DNA from: Agreia sp. PsM10
GTDB taxonomy: Bacteria > Actinomycetota > Actinomycetes > Actinomycetales > Microbacteriaceae
Length of the DNA: 64,000 nucleotides
Assembly (NCBI RefSeq): GCF_030433855.1
Contig: NZ_JARUXC010000007.1
Location: forward strand, 124,001 to 188,000
Reading direction: 5' to 3'
Shown: piece after piece, positions 51,805-60,182 of the stretch
How positions within the stretch are numbered: position 1 is the stretch's first letter
Layout: every line of letters starts with the position of its first letter
The notes under the pieces: generated by a model
What the model was told of the DNA's origin: nothing
Seen by the model: only the letters and a program-made list of their open reading frames with translations
Database searches by the model: none
Position numbers and translations under genes: made by a program

Positions 51805-51842
51805 GCGAGGGTCGGCTCCGAGAACTCTGAGCCAACCCTCGC
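51805..51842 (-). terminator. Intercistronic hairpin between binding protein and permease
   Basis: GCGAGGGTCGGCTC / GAGCCAACCCTCGC, a 14-bp stem with one mismatch and a 10-nt loop, directly follows the binding-protein gene. No T-run. Like the one at 29110 it may hold permease expression below that of the binding protein. Confidence 0.65.
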
Positions 51843-51848
51843 CTGCTG

Positions 51849-53174
51849 CTATTCGGCGTCGATCGCCTTCTGAACAAGATCGAGAGCTTCTTCGGGCGTC
51901 AGCTGGTTCTGGATGACACCGTAGATGCTGTCGTACATCGCGTTCGCCACCGGGGTCGAGACGAGCAGATCGGGCTGGGACTCGGGGCTGGTCACGCCGG
52001 GCGCCGCCGCCGCATCCAGCGCCGATTTGAGTGCGCTCTGGGTGGTCGCGTCGATCGTCGGCGTGTAGGTGGTAACCGGCGGCTGCCCGTTATCCACCAG
52101 GATCTGCTGGGCGGCGTCACTGTAGTAGAAGTCGATGAACTTCGTCACGGCGGCAAGCTTTGTCTGGTCTCCCGACACCTTGGCGCTGACGGCGAGGGGA
52201 GCCGAGGCGACGTTCATGATGATGTTCTGCTCTCCGACCCCGTCGGCGAACTGCGGCCCCTGCCAGAACGACACATCGGATGCGATCGAGGACTCTTGAA
52301 TGGCGCTCGAGGCCCAGACACCCGAATCGAGCATCGCAGCCTTGCCGCTCGTGAATTGGTCCACGGCCTGCTGGTAGGTCTGCGTCGAGACGTTGGAGGC
52401 GAATGCTCCTGCGTCGCGCAGTTCGGCGATGTGCTCGTACAGGGTCAGGAAGTCGGGGTTGTTGAAGCTCTCGCTGCCGTCGAGGATGCCCTCGATCTTG
52501 TCGCTGTAGCCGAAACGGTCGAGGTCGGTCAGAAAGCTCCACACGGAGAACGCTGACTGGTTCGCGCCGTTGGAGATGGTCGGGATTCCCTTGGCATTGA
52601 GAGTCTTGGCAACCGTCAGCAATTCGTCGAAGGTGGTCGGCTTCTCGAGGCCGTTGTCGCTGAGGATCTTCTCGTTCACCCACAGCCCGGTCAGCAGTCC
52701 CTGGTAGGGCACGCCGAAGACCTTGTCCTCCTGCGAGAAGTTCGAGACCGTGCTGGCGGGGAACTTCTCGGTCAGGCCCAGATCGTCGAGCGTCGAGGTG
52801 AGATCCATGATCTTGCCAGCGCTGAACATCTCCTCGGCGTTGGCCTTGTAGATCCAGAACACATCGGGCAGGGTGTCGCTCTGCGCGGCGATCGACAGCT
52901 TCTGCAGATGATCGGCGACGGCTTCACCCGATACTTCGACCTCGATGTCGGGGTTGGCCTTCTGGAAGGCCTGCACGATGGCCCAGGTGGCCGGATCGGC
53001 GGTCTTCACGTCGGCGTTCTGCATAGACAGCGTGATCTTGGTGACGCCATCGGCGGAGCCGCCGCCGGTACTGCCGCAGCCCGCCAGGGCTACGGCAGTG
53101 ACGGTTGCTGCCAGAGCGCCGATGGCGAGTCTGCGCAAGCTGTGTGTGCGTCTGAAAGGTAGGTGCACGGTCAT
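51849..53174 (-). CDS. Carbohydrate ABC transporter substrate-binding lipoprotein (CUT1)
   Basis: A 441-residue MalE-type binding protein. The signal peptide ends in lipobox ALAGC with Cys33. Conserved blocks include FQKANPDIEVEV, DVFWIYKANAEEMFSAGKIMDL, VFGVPYQGLLTGLWVNEKIL and the FTSGKAAMLDSGVW segment. First gene of the importer operon. An inverted repeat with AAACGTT arms lies 42 bases upstream of its ATG, probably the operator of the LacI regulator next door. Confidence 0.94.
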   Translation of the reverse strand: MTVHLPFRRTHSLRRLAIGALAATVTAVALAGCGSTGGGSADGVTKITLSMQNADVKTADPATWAIVQAFQKANPDIEVEVSGEAVADHLQKLSIAAQSDTLPDVFWIYKANAEEMFSAGKIMDLTSTLDDLGLTEKFPASTVSNFSQEDKVFGVPYQGLLTGLWVNEKILSDNGLEKPTTFDELLTVAKTLNAKGIPTISNGANQSAFSVWSFLTDLDRFGYSDKIEGILDGSESFNNPDFLTLYEHIAELRDAGAFASNVSTQTYQQAVDQFTSGKAAMLDSGVWASSAIQESSIASDVSFWQGPQFADGVGEQNIIMNVASAPLAVSAKVSGDQTKLAAVTKFIDFYYSDAAQQILVDNGQPPVTTYTPTIDATTQSALKSALDAAAAPGVTSPESQPDLLVSTPVANAMYDSIYGVIQNQLTPEEALDLVQKAIDAE

Positions 53175-53215
53175 CTCCTTTGATGTTCGGGTTCACGACG
53201 GAATGTGCTTCGCAT

Positions 53216-53239
53216 CGAAACGTTTGCGGCGAACGTTTC
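53216..53239. promoter_or_regulatory. LacI-type operator pair upstream of the importer operon
   Basis: GAAACGTT at 53217-53224 and AACGTTTC at 53232-53239 form an inverted pair; each also contains the CG-centred word AACGTT typical of LacI-family operators. The same CAAACGTTTCG word recurs at 54428-54438 before the hydrolase operon. Confidence 0.65.
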
Positions 53240-53281
53240 TCTGAAACTAGAACGCTGACCGCGAGGCTGTCAAGTCCCGAC

Positions 53282-54283
53282 TTAGGCGAGTTGGATTCGC
53301 TCGGTCGAGTCACGCAGCTCGATCTGCTGCTGCAGTCTCACCGTGCGGGGATTCGCGTCGCGAGACTCCAGACGATCCACGAGCAGCCGCACAGCCGTGA
53401 CCCCCATGTCGAACGCGGGTTGACGCACGGTCGTGATCCTCGGCTCGAAGAGATCGGGATGGTTGAAACCGTCGAAGGTGGCGAAGGCGAGGTCGCCCCC
53501 GACCACCCGCCTGCCGCCCTGCACGGCTTCGAGAGCGAGGGTGGCCAGAGGCGTACTGGAGGCGATGAGCGCCGAGAAGATGTCTTCCTCGAGCATCTTC
53601 TCGAGCTGTGCACGCGTGTCAGGGTCGGTTTTCTCGAGCACCGTCTGCTCTGCAGGATCCAGACGGGCCCGCCTTACGCCGTCCCAGAAGCCGTCGAGGC
53701 GCTCGCGCAGCGTGGGCACCCTCTGGTCGCCGGCAACGAGCGCGAGGCGCTTGTGACCAGCGTTCACGAGGTGCATCACCAGGCGCTGCATGGCATCGCG
53801 GCTGTCTACGCCCACCTGATCGAAGGGCAGTTCGGGAAACACGCGGTCGAGCAGGATGACAGGCGCCTTGCTGCCCGTCAGCGTGCCGAGCAAGCCGGGG
53901 GCGGTGGCCGCGGAGCGGGCGAGAATCAACCCGTCGACCCTCCGGTCGAGCAGCGTGTGCACAGCCCGCTCCTCACGCTCGGCATCCTCGGCCGAGTTCG
54001 CGAGCACCAGGGTGAGGCCATGCTGCACGGCCGCATGCTCGACGCCGTGCACCATCTCGGCGAAGGCGGGCTCACCGGCATCCGACACCACCAGCCCGAT
54101 GCTGTCGGTGCGGGATCGGCGCATAGCGCGGGCCAGCACGTCTTGGCGGTAGCCGGTCGCCTGGATCGCGTCGAGAACACGCTGCCGCGTCTTCGGCTCG
54201 ACATTGCGCGTGCCGTTCACCACATGAGAGACCGTCGAAAGCGACACTTCCGCTCGCCGCGCGACGTCGTTCATATTCGCCAT
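53282..54283 (-). CDS. LacI-family transcriptional regulator
   Basis: A 333-residue LacI repressor. The helix-turn-helix is at residues about 4-24 (DVARRAEVSLSTVSHVVNG) with the hinge helix near 50-58, and a periplasmic-binding-like effector domain follows. ATG 54283 has AAAGGT upstream; an earlier ATG six codons up lacks support. It lies between the importer operon (51849-53174) and the divergent hydrolase operon; operator words occur on both sides, so it probably represses both and responds to fructose or the imported disaccharide. Confidence 0.93.
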   Translation of the reverse strand: MANMNDVARRAEVSLSTVSHVVNGTRNVEPKTRQRVLDAIQATGYRQDVLARAMRRSRTDSIGLVVSDAGEPAFAEMVHGVEHAAVQHGLTLVLANSAEDAEREERAVHTLLDRRVDGLILARSAATAPGLLGTLTGSKAPVILLDRVFPELPFDQVGVDSRDAMQRLVMHLVNAGHKRLALVAGDQRVPTLRERLDGFWDGVRRARLDPAEQTVLEKTDPDTRAQLEKMLEEDIFSALIASSTPLATLALEAVQGGRRVVGGDLAFATFDGFNHPDLFEPRITTVRQPAFDMGVTAVRLLVDRLESRDANPRTVRLQQQIELRDSTERIQLA

Positions 54284-54317
54284 CGTTCTGACCTTTCGCA
54301 CATCTCGGACCGCCTGT

Positions 54318-54438
54318 TTTGCGCAAATCTACCGGACGCCCGCAAGCGCCGCATAAATGCGGGCAAGCAGGAATTCAGACGGACGTTTGCGCCGACAGGC
54401 TTGAGCGATCTAGCATGTCCTCACGCGCAAACGTTTCG
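54318..54438. promoter_or_regulatory. Operator cluster between LacI gene and hydrolase operon
   Basis: The interval contains TTTGCGCAAA (54318-54327, perfect palindrome), a GGACGTTTGCGC half-match (54381-54392) and CGCAAACGTTTCG (54426-54438). The last shares the AAACGTTT core with the sites at 53216-53239. The distance of 50 bases to the GH172 start fits repression. Confidence 0.55.
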
Positions 54439-54488
54439 ATGCGCATTCGCAGTGCTGCGCTCCATGCGGGCGCAGCCGAGGAAGGACA

Positions 54489-55844
54489 ATGATGACCACA
54501 TCTCGCACACCTGGCGGTCTGCTCGGCGATCTCACCCAGGCGCGTTCCCTGCGCACGGCCCGTTCGTCGAGCTTCGATCAGACCGGTCGCAACCGCGACA
54601 ACTGGATCGTGATGCCCGGCGAAGAGCGCACGCTCGCCGATATCGAGGGGCCGGGATTCATCACCCACATCTGGATGACGCAGTCCTGCCGCATCCAGCC
54701 AGGCCCCGGCCAGATCGATCCGAACCTGGTCGGCGTGCCGATGCTCGAGATCCACAATGCTCTCGGCGTGAGCTGGGAGGTCGTGGATCCCGATTACTAC
54801 CGCAAGATCGTCTTGCGGATGTACTGGGACGACCAGGAGACCCCCTCCGTCATCGCCCCGCTCGGCGACTTCTTCGGACTGATGAACTCGCTTTCCGGCA
54901 GCTACGAGTCGCTCCCGCTCTCCGTCTCGGCCAAAGAGCCCGAACTGCACACTTTCGGCGGATCGGCGGCCTTCAACAGCTACTTCCGAATGCCGTTCTC
55001 CTCACGCGCGCGAATCACGGTCGAGAATCAGAACGACATCCCTTACCTGCAGTACTTCTACATCGACTACGAGCTGCAGAAGGAGCCGCTGCCCGAAGAC
55101 ACGGTCTACTTCCACTCGCACTGGCGGCGCGCCCTGCCGCAGGGCTGGGGCCCCGATCTGCAGACGAACAGCATCGAGACCACCGTGGCCAACCTCACCG
55201 GAGACGACAACTACGTCGCACTGGAGACCGAGGGCCGTGGCCATTACGTAGGCTGCAACGTCGCAGTACGCCACTTCCAGGGGTCGTGGTGGGGCGAAGG
55301 TGACGACATGATCTTCATCGACGACGACACCTGGCCGCCGAGCCTGCACGGCACCGGCATGGAGGACTACTTCGGCCACGCCTGGGGCATGCAGCACAAC
55401 GCCTATCTGTTCAATGGCACCATGGTGCACGAAGAGAACGTGCCGGGCTTCCATCACAGCTACCGCTTCCACATGGCTGATCCCATCCGTTTCGAGAAGC
55501 GCATCAAGGTGACGTTCGAGCACGGACACGGAAACCACCTGTCCGACGACTGGTCCTCCACCGCGTACTGGTACCAGACGCTGCCCTCGCCCGAGCTCAC
55601 CATTCCGGCCGTCGAGGAGCGCCTGCCGCTGCGGCCCGTGGATCGCGTGATCGAGTCGCCCCTGCCCGAACTGAACGACGAGCAGAAGGCAGCCCGCGCG
55701 GCCGCCGCCGAGCGCATGGAGCGCTTCGTGACCCAGCGCGAGGCGATGCGTGCAGAACGAAAGGCTCAGATCGACCAGTGGGAGGCCTCCAACAAGGCCA
55801 TCGCCCATGACGTTCGTGTGCGCTACAACGGAGCAGCCGAGTGA
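54489..55844 (+). CDS. GH172 (DUF2961) alpha-fructofuranosidase-like glycoside hydrolase
   Basis: A 451-residue DUF2961 protein without signal peptide, so cytoplasmic. Family hallmarks are GPGFITHIWMT (54-64), FNSYFRMPF, the WWGEGDDMIFIDDD block with Glu270 and GTGMEDYFGHAWG with Glu292. As I recall, the catalytic pair of the founding GH172 enzyme, the Bifidobacterium difructose-dianhydride I hydrolase, is Glu270/Glu291, in the same two motifs. Known GH172 activities are DFA I synthesis/hydrolysis to inulobiose and D-arabinofuranosidase. The GH32 and fructokinase genes downstream favour the fructose activity. A GGAAGGA site precedes twin ATGs (54489, 54492). It heads a three-gene coupled operon. 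Confidence 0.9.
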   Translation: MMTTSRTPGGLLGDLTQARSLRTARSSSFDQTGRNRDNWIVMPGEERTLADIEGPGFITHIWMTQSCRIQPGPGQIDPNLVGVPMLEIHNALGVSWEVVDPDYYRKIVLRMYWDDQETPSVIAPLGDFFGLMNSLSGSYESLPLSVSAKEPELHTFGGSAAFNSYFRMPFSSRARITVENQNDIPYLQYFYIDYELQKEPLPEDTVYFHSHWRRALPQGWGPDLQTNSIETTVANLTGDDNYVALETEGRGHYVGCNVAVRHFQGSWWGEGDDMIFIDDDTWPPSLHGTGMEDYFGHAWGMQHNAYLFNGTMVHEENVPGFHHSYRFHMADPIRFEKRIKVTFEHGHGNHLSDDWSSTAYWYQTLPSPELTIPAVEERLPLRPVDRVIESPLPELNDEQKAARAAAAERMERFVTQREAMRAERKAQIDQWEASNKAIAHDVRVRYNGAAE

Positions 55845-57085
55845 TGCGCCCTCGTTTTCATTTCACCGCCGAGCGCGGCTGGATCAACGATCCGCACGGC
55901 ATCACACCGCGCGACGGAGGTTACGACGCCTTCTTCCAGTACGTTCCCGACAGCACCGTCTGGGCGCCGAACTGCCATTGGGGACACGCTCGCGGAGATG
56001 ACCTCTTCTCCCTCCAGGAGCTGCCGGTGGCGATCGCTCCAGGCGAGGGCGATGACGGCATCTGGACCGGTTCGCTGGTGACCGACGACACGGGCCGCAC
56101 CCGTGTCTTCTACACCTCGACCTCGCAACCAGACATCGGCATCGGCCGCATCCGTGTGGCGGAGCCTACCGACGACAGCTGGCTGCAGTGGCGCAAGGGC
56201 GACTTCGTGGCCGGCGCACCAGCCGAACTCGAAACGATCGCGTACCGAGACCCCTTCGTCGTGCGCGAGCCGGAGGGATGGCGCATGTTCGTCGGAGCCG
56301 GCAGCCCTGACGGTGCGGCTCGCGCGCTGTCGTACACCTCATCCGATCTCGAGACGTGGGGCTACGAGGGCATCGCGCTCGAGCGCTCCACGACCGAGCG
56401 CGAGCCCGTGTGGATGGGAGCACTGTGGGAGTGCCCCCAGATCTTCGAGGTCGACGGCCGGTGGGTCATGGTCTCGTCGGTCTGGGACGACGACGTGCTC
56501 TATTACGCCGGCTACGCGATCGGCGACTACCGCGATGGTCGCTTCGTCGCGGAGACCTGGGGGCGCCTCACCTACGGACCGAGCTACTACGCGCCGTCGT
56601 TCTTCCGCGACGCCGACGGTCGGCCCTGTCTCATGTTCTGGATGCGCGGGGTCGAGGACCTCGAGACCGGCTGGGCGAGCGCGCTGAGCGTGCCGCATGT
56701 CCTCGGTCTCGACGGCGACCGACTGGCGGCCCGCCCGCATCCGGATCTCGAACGCTACCGAGGCGCCGAATCGGCGACCGGTTCGGTCGACGGCCTCGCG
56801 GCCGACGTGGTGTGGACACCGGAGCAGAACGACATGCTCGTCGTGGCCGGTGCCGACGGAGGCCGAATCGAGCTGCGCCGTGAGGACTCCTCGCTGATTG
56901 CGCGATCGAATGGCGAGCGCTACGTGCTCCCGTTCGACGGCGGGTCGGCGAGACTCGTACTGGATGCGCAGGCTGTCGAGATCTCCGGCTCGCAGGGCGC
57001 GCTCGGGTTCACCTGGCTGCCTGTCGGCGACGGCCTGTCGATCGTCGGCGGAGGATCGCCGGTCGTGCACGGTCTGCTGAGATGA
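55844..57085 (+). CDS. GH32 beta-fructosidase
   Basis: A 413-residue glycoside hydrolase family 32 protein without signal peptide. The nucleophile is Asp16 in WINDPHG, the transition-state stabiliser is Asp136 in YRDP, and the acid/base is Glu196 in WECPQ. The five-bladed propeller covers residues 1-300; the C-terminal beta-sandwich is short. It would hydrolyse beta-2,1 or 2,6 fructosyl bonds, for example inulobiose produced by the GH172 enzyme. ATG 55844 overlaps the upstream stop by one base; a GTG three bases earlier is in frame. Confidence 0.93.
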   Translation: MRPRFHFTAERGWINDPHGITPRDGGYDAFFQYVPDSTVWAPNCHWGHARGDDLFSLQELPVAIAPGEGDDGIWTGSLVTDDTGRTRVFYTSTSQPDIGIGRIRVAEPTDDSWLQWRKGDFVAGAPAELETIAYRDPFVVREPEGWRMFVGAGSPDGAARALSYTSSDLETWGYEGIALERSTTEREPVWMGALWECPQIFEVDGRWVMVSSVWDDDVLYYAGYAIGDYRDGRFVAETWGRLTYGPSYYAPSFFRDADGRPCLMFWMRGVEDLETGWASALSVPHVLGLDGDRLAARPHPDLERYRGAESATGSVDGLAADVVWTPEQNDMLVVAGADGGRIELRREDSSLIARSNGERYVLPFDGGSARLVLDAQAVEISGSQGALGFTWLPVGDGLSIVGGGSPVVHGLLR

Positions 57086-58014
57086 CCGCGCGTCACTCGG
57101 CTGCGGAGCCCCTGGGCCGCGCAGCCGAGGGCGGGTCGGCCGTTCCACCGTCGGTGCTCGTGGTCGGCGAAGCCCTCGTCGATGTGGTGCGGCACGGCGG
57201 TGCAGTGACAGAGCACCCCGGAGGAAGCGCTGCCAATGTTGCGCTCGGCCTCGGACGGCTCGGGGTGCCGGTCGACCTGTCGACGCATGTCGCCGATGAT
57301 CCGCGCGGCCATGCCATCATCAGCCACCTCGGGGCTTCGGGGGTACGCGTACGGCCGGAGTCGGTTGCCGCGGCGCGCACCTCCACAGCAGTCGCCACGA
57401 TCGATGCCGATGGAGCCGCCCACTACGAGTTCGATGTGTCGTGGGCGTTCCACGGCGATACGTCGCCGGCGGCGGACATCCTGCACATCGGGTCGTTCGC
57501 CACATTTCTCACGGACCCCGAGCAGATCATCGGTTACATCGAGCGCAGCGGCGCCCTTGAGATCTCGGTCGATCCCAATGTGCGACCGGCGCTCTCGGGC
57601 GAGCACAGCCAGGCGGTGCACCGCTTCGAGGCCGTCGCGCGTGCCTCGACAGTGATCAAGCTCAGCGATGAGGACGCCGCCTGGCTGTACCCCGGCCGCA
57701 GCCACGAGGCGGTGATCGATGGGCTTCTGGAGTGCGGCGCGGGCCTTGTCGTGCTCACCCGCGGCGCCCGCGGCCTGCGCCTTGCCACGCCGCTTCATCG
57801 AACCGCGGTGGCCGCGCCGCACGTTCACACAGTCGACACCATCGGGGCGGGTGACACCGTCATGGCTTCCCTCCTGGCGTCGGTTCGATGGGCTCCGAGC
57901 GCCACCTTGAGCGCCCACGATCTGCAGCTCATCGGCACCCGCGCCGTGGCCGCTGCGGCGATCACGGTCTCCCGTTCCGGCGCCGATCTGCCGTGGGCGG
58001 CGGATACCCTGTGA
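57082..58014 (+). CDS. PfkB-family carbohydrate kinase, probable fructokinase
   Basis: A 310-residue ribokinase-fold enzyme. The N-terminal GEALVDVV and the HPGGSAANVALGLGRLG signature 1 are fructokinase-like; the catalytic Asp is in DTIGAGDTVMAS. It would make fructose 6-phosphate from free fructose released by the two hydrolases. It overlaps GH32 by 4 bases (ATGA) and ends the operon. Confidence 0.92.
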   Translation: MTARHSAAEPLGRAAEGGSAVPPSVLVVGEALVDVVRHGGAVTEHPGGSAANVALGLGRLGVPVDLSTHVADDPRGHAIISHLGASGVRVRPESVAAARTSTAVATIDADGAAHYEFDVSWAFHGDTSPAADILHIGSFATFLTDPEQIIGYIERSGALEISVDPNVRPALSGEHSQAVHRFEAVARASTVIKLSDEDAAWLYPGRSHEAVIDGLLECGAGLVVLTRGARGLRLATPLHRTAVAAPHVHTVDTIGAGDTVMASLLASVRWAPSATLSAHDLQLIGTRAVAAAAITVSRSGADLPWAADTL

Positions 58015-58144
58015 GGGAACACTCGAGAGCATCGAGGCGTTGTGGCAGAAGTACACCGGGCAGCCCTACCCCTGGTACGGCGGCCGCGACCAGCAGCGGG
58101 TCATCCTGACCATCAAGGCGAACAGCGTGAGTGGGCAGGGCTGA
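58013..58144 (+). pseudogene. C-terminal remnant of a PPOX/F420-type flavoprotein
   Basis: A frame from just after the kinase stop to TGA 58142 reads IEALWQKYTGQPYPWYGG, then RDQQRVILTIKANSV, like the C-terminus of pyridoxamine-5-phosphate-oxidase-like F420 proteins. There is no start codon and no N-terminal barrel; about 43 codons survive. It looks like a scar left when the fructan operon was inserted or rearranged. Confidence 0.5.
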
Positions 58145-58164
58145 TCGCTCAGGCCCCGGATGCG

Positions 58165-60063
58165 CTACGACTCCTGCCGGCGGGAGCGTCTCAGCGCGAG
58201 TGAACCCGCTCCCGCGAACAGAACAGCGATGCCCGCGGACAGCCAGACCCCCGTGCCCGTCACACCCGTCGCGGCCAGGCGATCGCCCGAAGTCGAGGCC
58301 GTCGACGGTGTCGTCGAACCGGTATCACCCGGCGCGGGTGCGGGGGTCTCGGTCGGCTGAGGCTGCGGCGTCGGATGCGCGAGTTCCGGCGTCGTCGACG
58401 GGGCAGCCCGGTGACGGGTGGCCTGCTCGTAGTCGTAGCCCATCGCCAGCAGCTCAGCGTCCTCGCTCCGAGGTGCGGCCAGTTCGAGCCCTGCAGGGAG
58501 ACCGGCCGAGGTGAAACCGGTCGGGATGGTCATCGTCGGGATGCCCGTGAAAGCCCCGAGGCCGCAGAAGGGGTTGCTCGCCTCGTCGGGCGTAGCCGGG
58601 TTAGGCGAGGTGGGCAGGGCGATCGCGTCGATGTCGTTGTCAGCGAAGTACGCGTCGATGGCCGCGCGACCTGACTGCCACGCTGCGCCCGCCGCATCGT
58701 AGGCAGGGTTCGGGATGTCGGCCTGGGCGGTAATGTAGGCGGCCACAGCCGGGCTGATAGTGGAGGAGAATTTCGCGTCGGCCGCGATGTCGGACCAGGT
58801 CAAGGCATCGGCCGGGGCTGTCAGCTCCGCGAGCCCAGCCGGCCACGTCGCCGGCGTCGACGCGAAGAAGTCGTCGATACCCGCGCGCACGTCGAGCATG
58901 CCGCCGCTCGGAAGGGAGCCCGCGAACGCCAGGCTGAAAGGCACATCGACGATGATCGCGCCCTGTGCCTCGAGATCGACGACGGACTGCTCGTAGAGTG
59001 CGATGACCTCATCGGAACCGGCCACGGGTCCGAACAGCGACCAGTCCCAGTTCGCGACTGCGATCCTCTTGCCCTCGAGCGCCCGGTCCGACAGCCCGGC
59101 GACGTAGTCGGCGCCGTTCTGCTTGTCGGCCATGACCGTCAGCGGGTCCGCCGGGTCGTAGCCCGCGAGCACCTGAAGCAGAATCGCGGTGTCGGTGACC
59201 GACTTGCCTACCGGACCCGAGACATCCTGCCGAGGCGACAGAGGCAGGACACCGCTGACGCTCGTGAGCCCCATCGTCGGCCGGAAGCCGACGAGCGACT
59301 GGTGCACGCTCGGTCCGAGCAACGAGCCGCAAGTATCTGTGCCGACACCCGCGGTGCTGAACGCCGCAGCGACGGATGCAGCTACTCCACCGCTGGATCC
59401 GCCGGTCGTCAGCGCCTGGTCGTAGGGATTGTTGGCGGCGCCGCGCACCGAGCTGATCGAGTTCTTGCCCGAGAACGAGAACTCCGACATGTTGCTCTTC
59501 GCGATGATGATCGCCCCGGCGGCCCGCAGCCGTTCGACCGCCGTGGAATCGGCATCCGGTTGGAACGTCGCCAGCGATGCGCTGCCGCCACTCGTCGGCA
59601 TGTCGGCCGTCGCGTAGTTGTCCTTCACCACGATCGGCACACCGTGCAGGGCTCCCCGGATGACACCGGCAGCTCTCTCGGAGTCGAGCTCGGCCGCCTC
59701 GGCGAGCGCCTCCTGGTTGACGGTGATGAGGGCATTCAGTCCAGGTTGGTCACCGTAGGCGGTGTCGTAGGCGGCCATGCGAGCGAGGTACTCCGAGACG
59801 AGTGCCACCGATGTCGTCTCGCCTGATTCGAGCTTGGCGAGGGCACCCGAGATATCGAGATCGAGCACATCCGGTGCCGCGACCGCGGCTGCTGTCGACG
59901 CGATGGCAGGCTGCGCGGATGCGGGCAGCGCGGCGGCGCCGAGAAGCGCGCCGGCGAGCGCCACGCAGACCGTTGCCGACGCCGCTCGACCCCGCGTGGC
60001 CGAACGAGAGACCGCGGCCTGTCGGGCGTCGAATGGGGTGACTGCAGGTTGCCGAGGTGTCAT
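58165..60063 (-). CDS. Secreted, wall-anchored amidase (amidase-signature family)
   Basis: A 632-residue exported protein. A signal peptide (about 30-50, cut after ASA) precedes an amidase-signature domain. The triad is Lys147 (VVKDN), Ser223 (TGGSSGG) and Ser247 (TDTCGSL); spacing 24 between the two Ser equals that of FAAH. Cys replaces the usual Gly before the nucleophile motif. After a Pro/Thr-rich linker the C-terminus has LAATG, a hydrophobic helix and RRSRRQES, the LAxTG-type sorting signal used by class E sortases. It may hydrolyse an amide or peptide outside the cell. The start is ATG 60063 or GTG 60069. It is divergent from a two-component pair that may regulate it. Confidence 0.88.
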   Translation of the reverse strand: MTPRQPAVTPFDARQAAVSRSATRGRAASATVCVALAGALLGAAALPASAQPAIASTAAAVAAPDVLDLDISGALAKLESGETTSVALVSEYLARMAAYDTAYGDQPGLNALITVNQEALAEAAELDSERAAGVIRGALHGVPIVVKDNYATADMPTSGGSASLATFQPDADSTAVERLRAAGAIIIAKSNMSEFSFSGKNSISSVRGAANNPYDQALTTGGSSGGVAASVAAAFSTAGVGTDTCGSLLGPSVHQSLVGFRPTMGLTSVSGVLPLSPRQDVSGPVGKSVTDTAILLQVLAGYDPADPLTVMADKQNGADYVAGLSDRALEGKRIAVANWDWSLFGPVAGSDEVIALYEQSVVDLEAQGAIIVDVPFSLAFAGSLPSGGMLDVRAGIDDFFASTPATWPAGLAELTAPADALTWSDIAADAKFSSTISPAVAAYITAQADIPNPAYDAAGAAWQSGRAAIDAYFADNDIDAIALPTSPNPATPDEASNPFCGLGAFTGIPTMTIPTGFTSAGLPAGLELAAPRSEDAELLAMGYDYEQATRHRAAPSTTPELAHPTPQPQPTETPAPAPGDTGSTTPSTASTSGDRLAATGVTGTGVWLSAGIAVLFAGAGSLALRRSRRQES

Positions 60064-60182
60064 CTGCACATCTCAGCAGAGCCATGTCCACGCCAGAAGT
60101 GCCGTGTTGTCATGCCCAGGCGTGACATGTGTCATGGCGCTCCAGGCACTGTGGCACCGGTCGCAGAAACTACGCTGACGTC

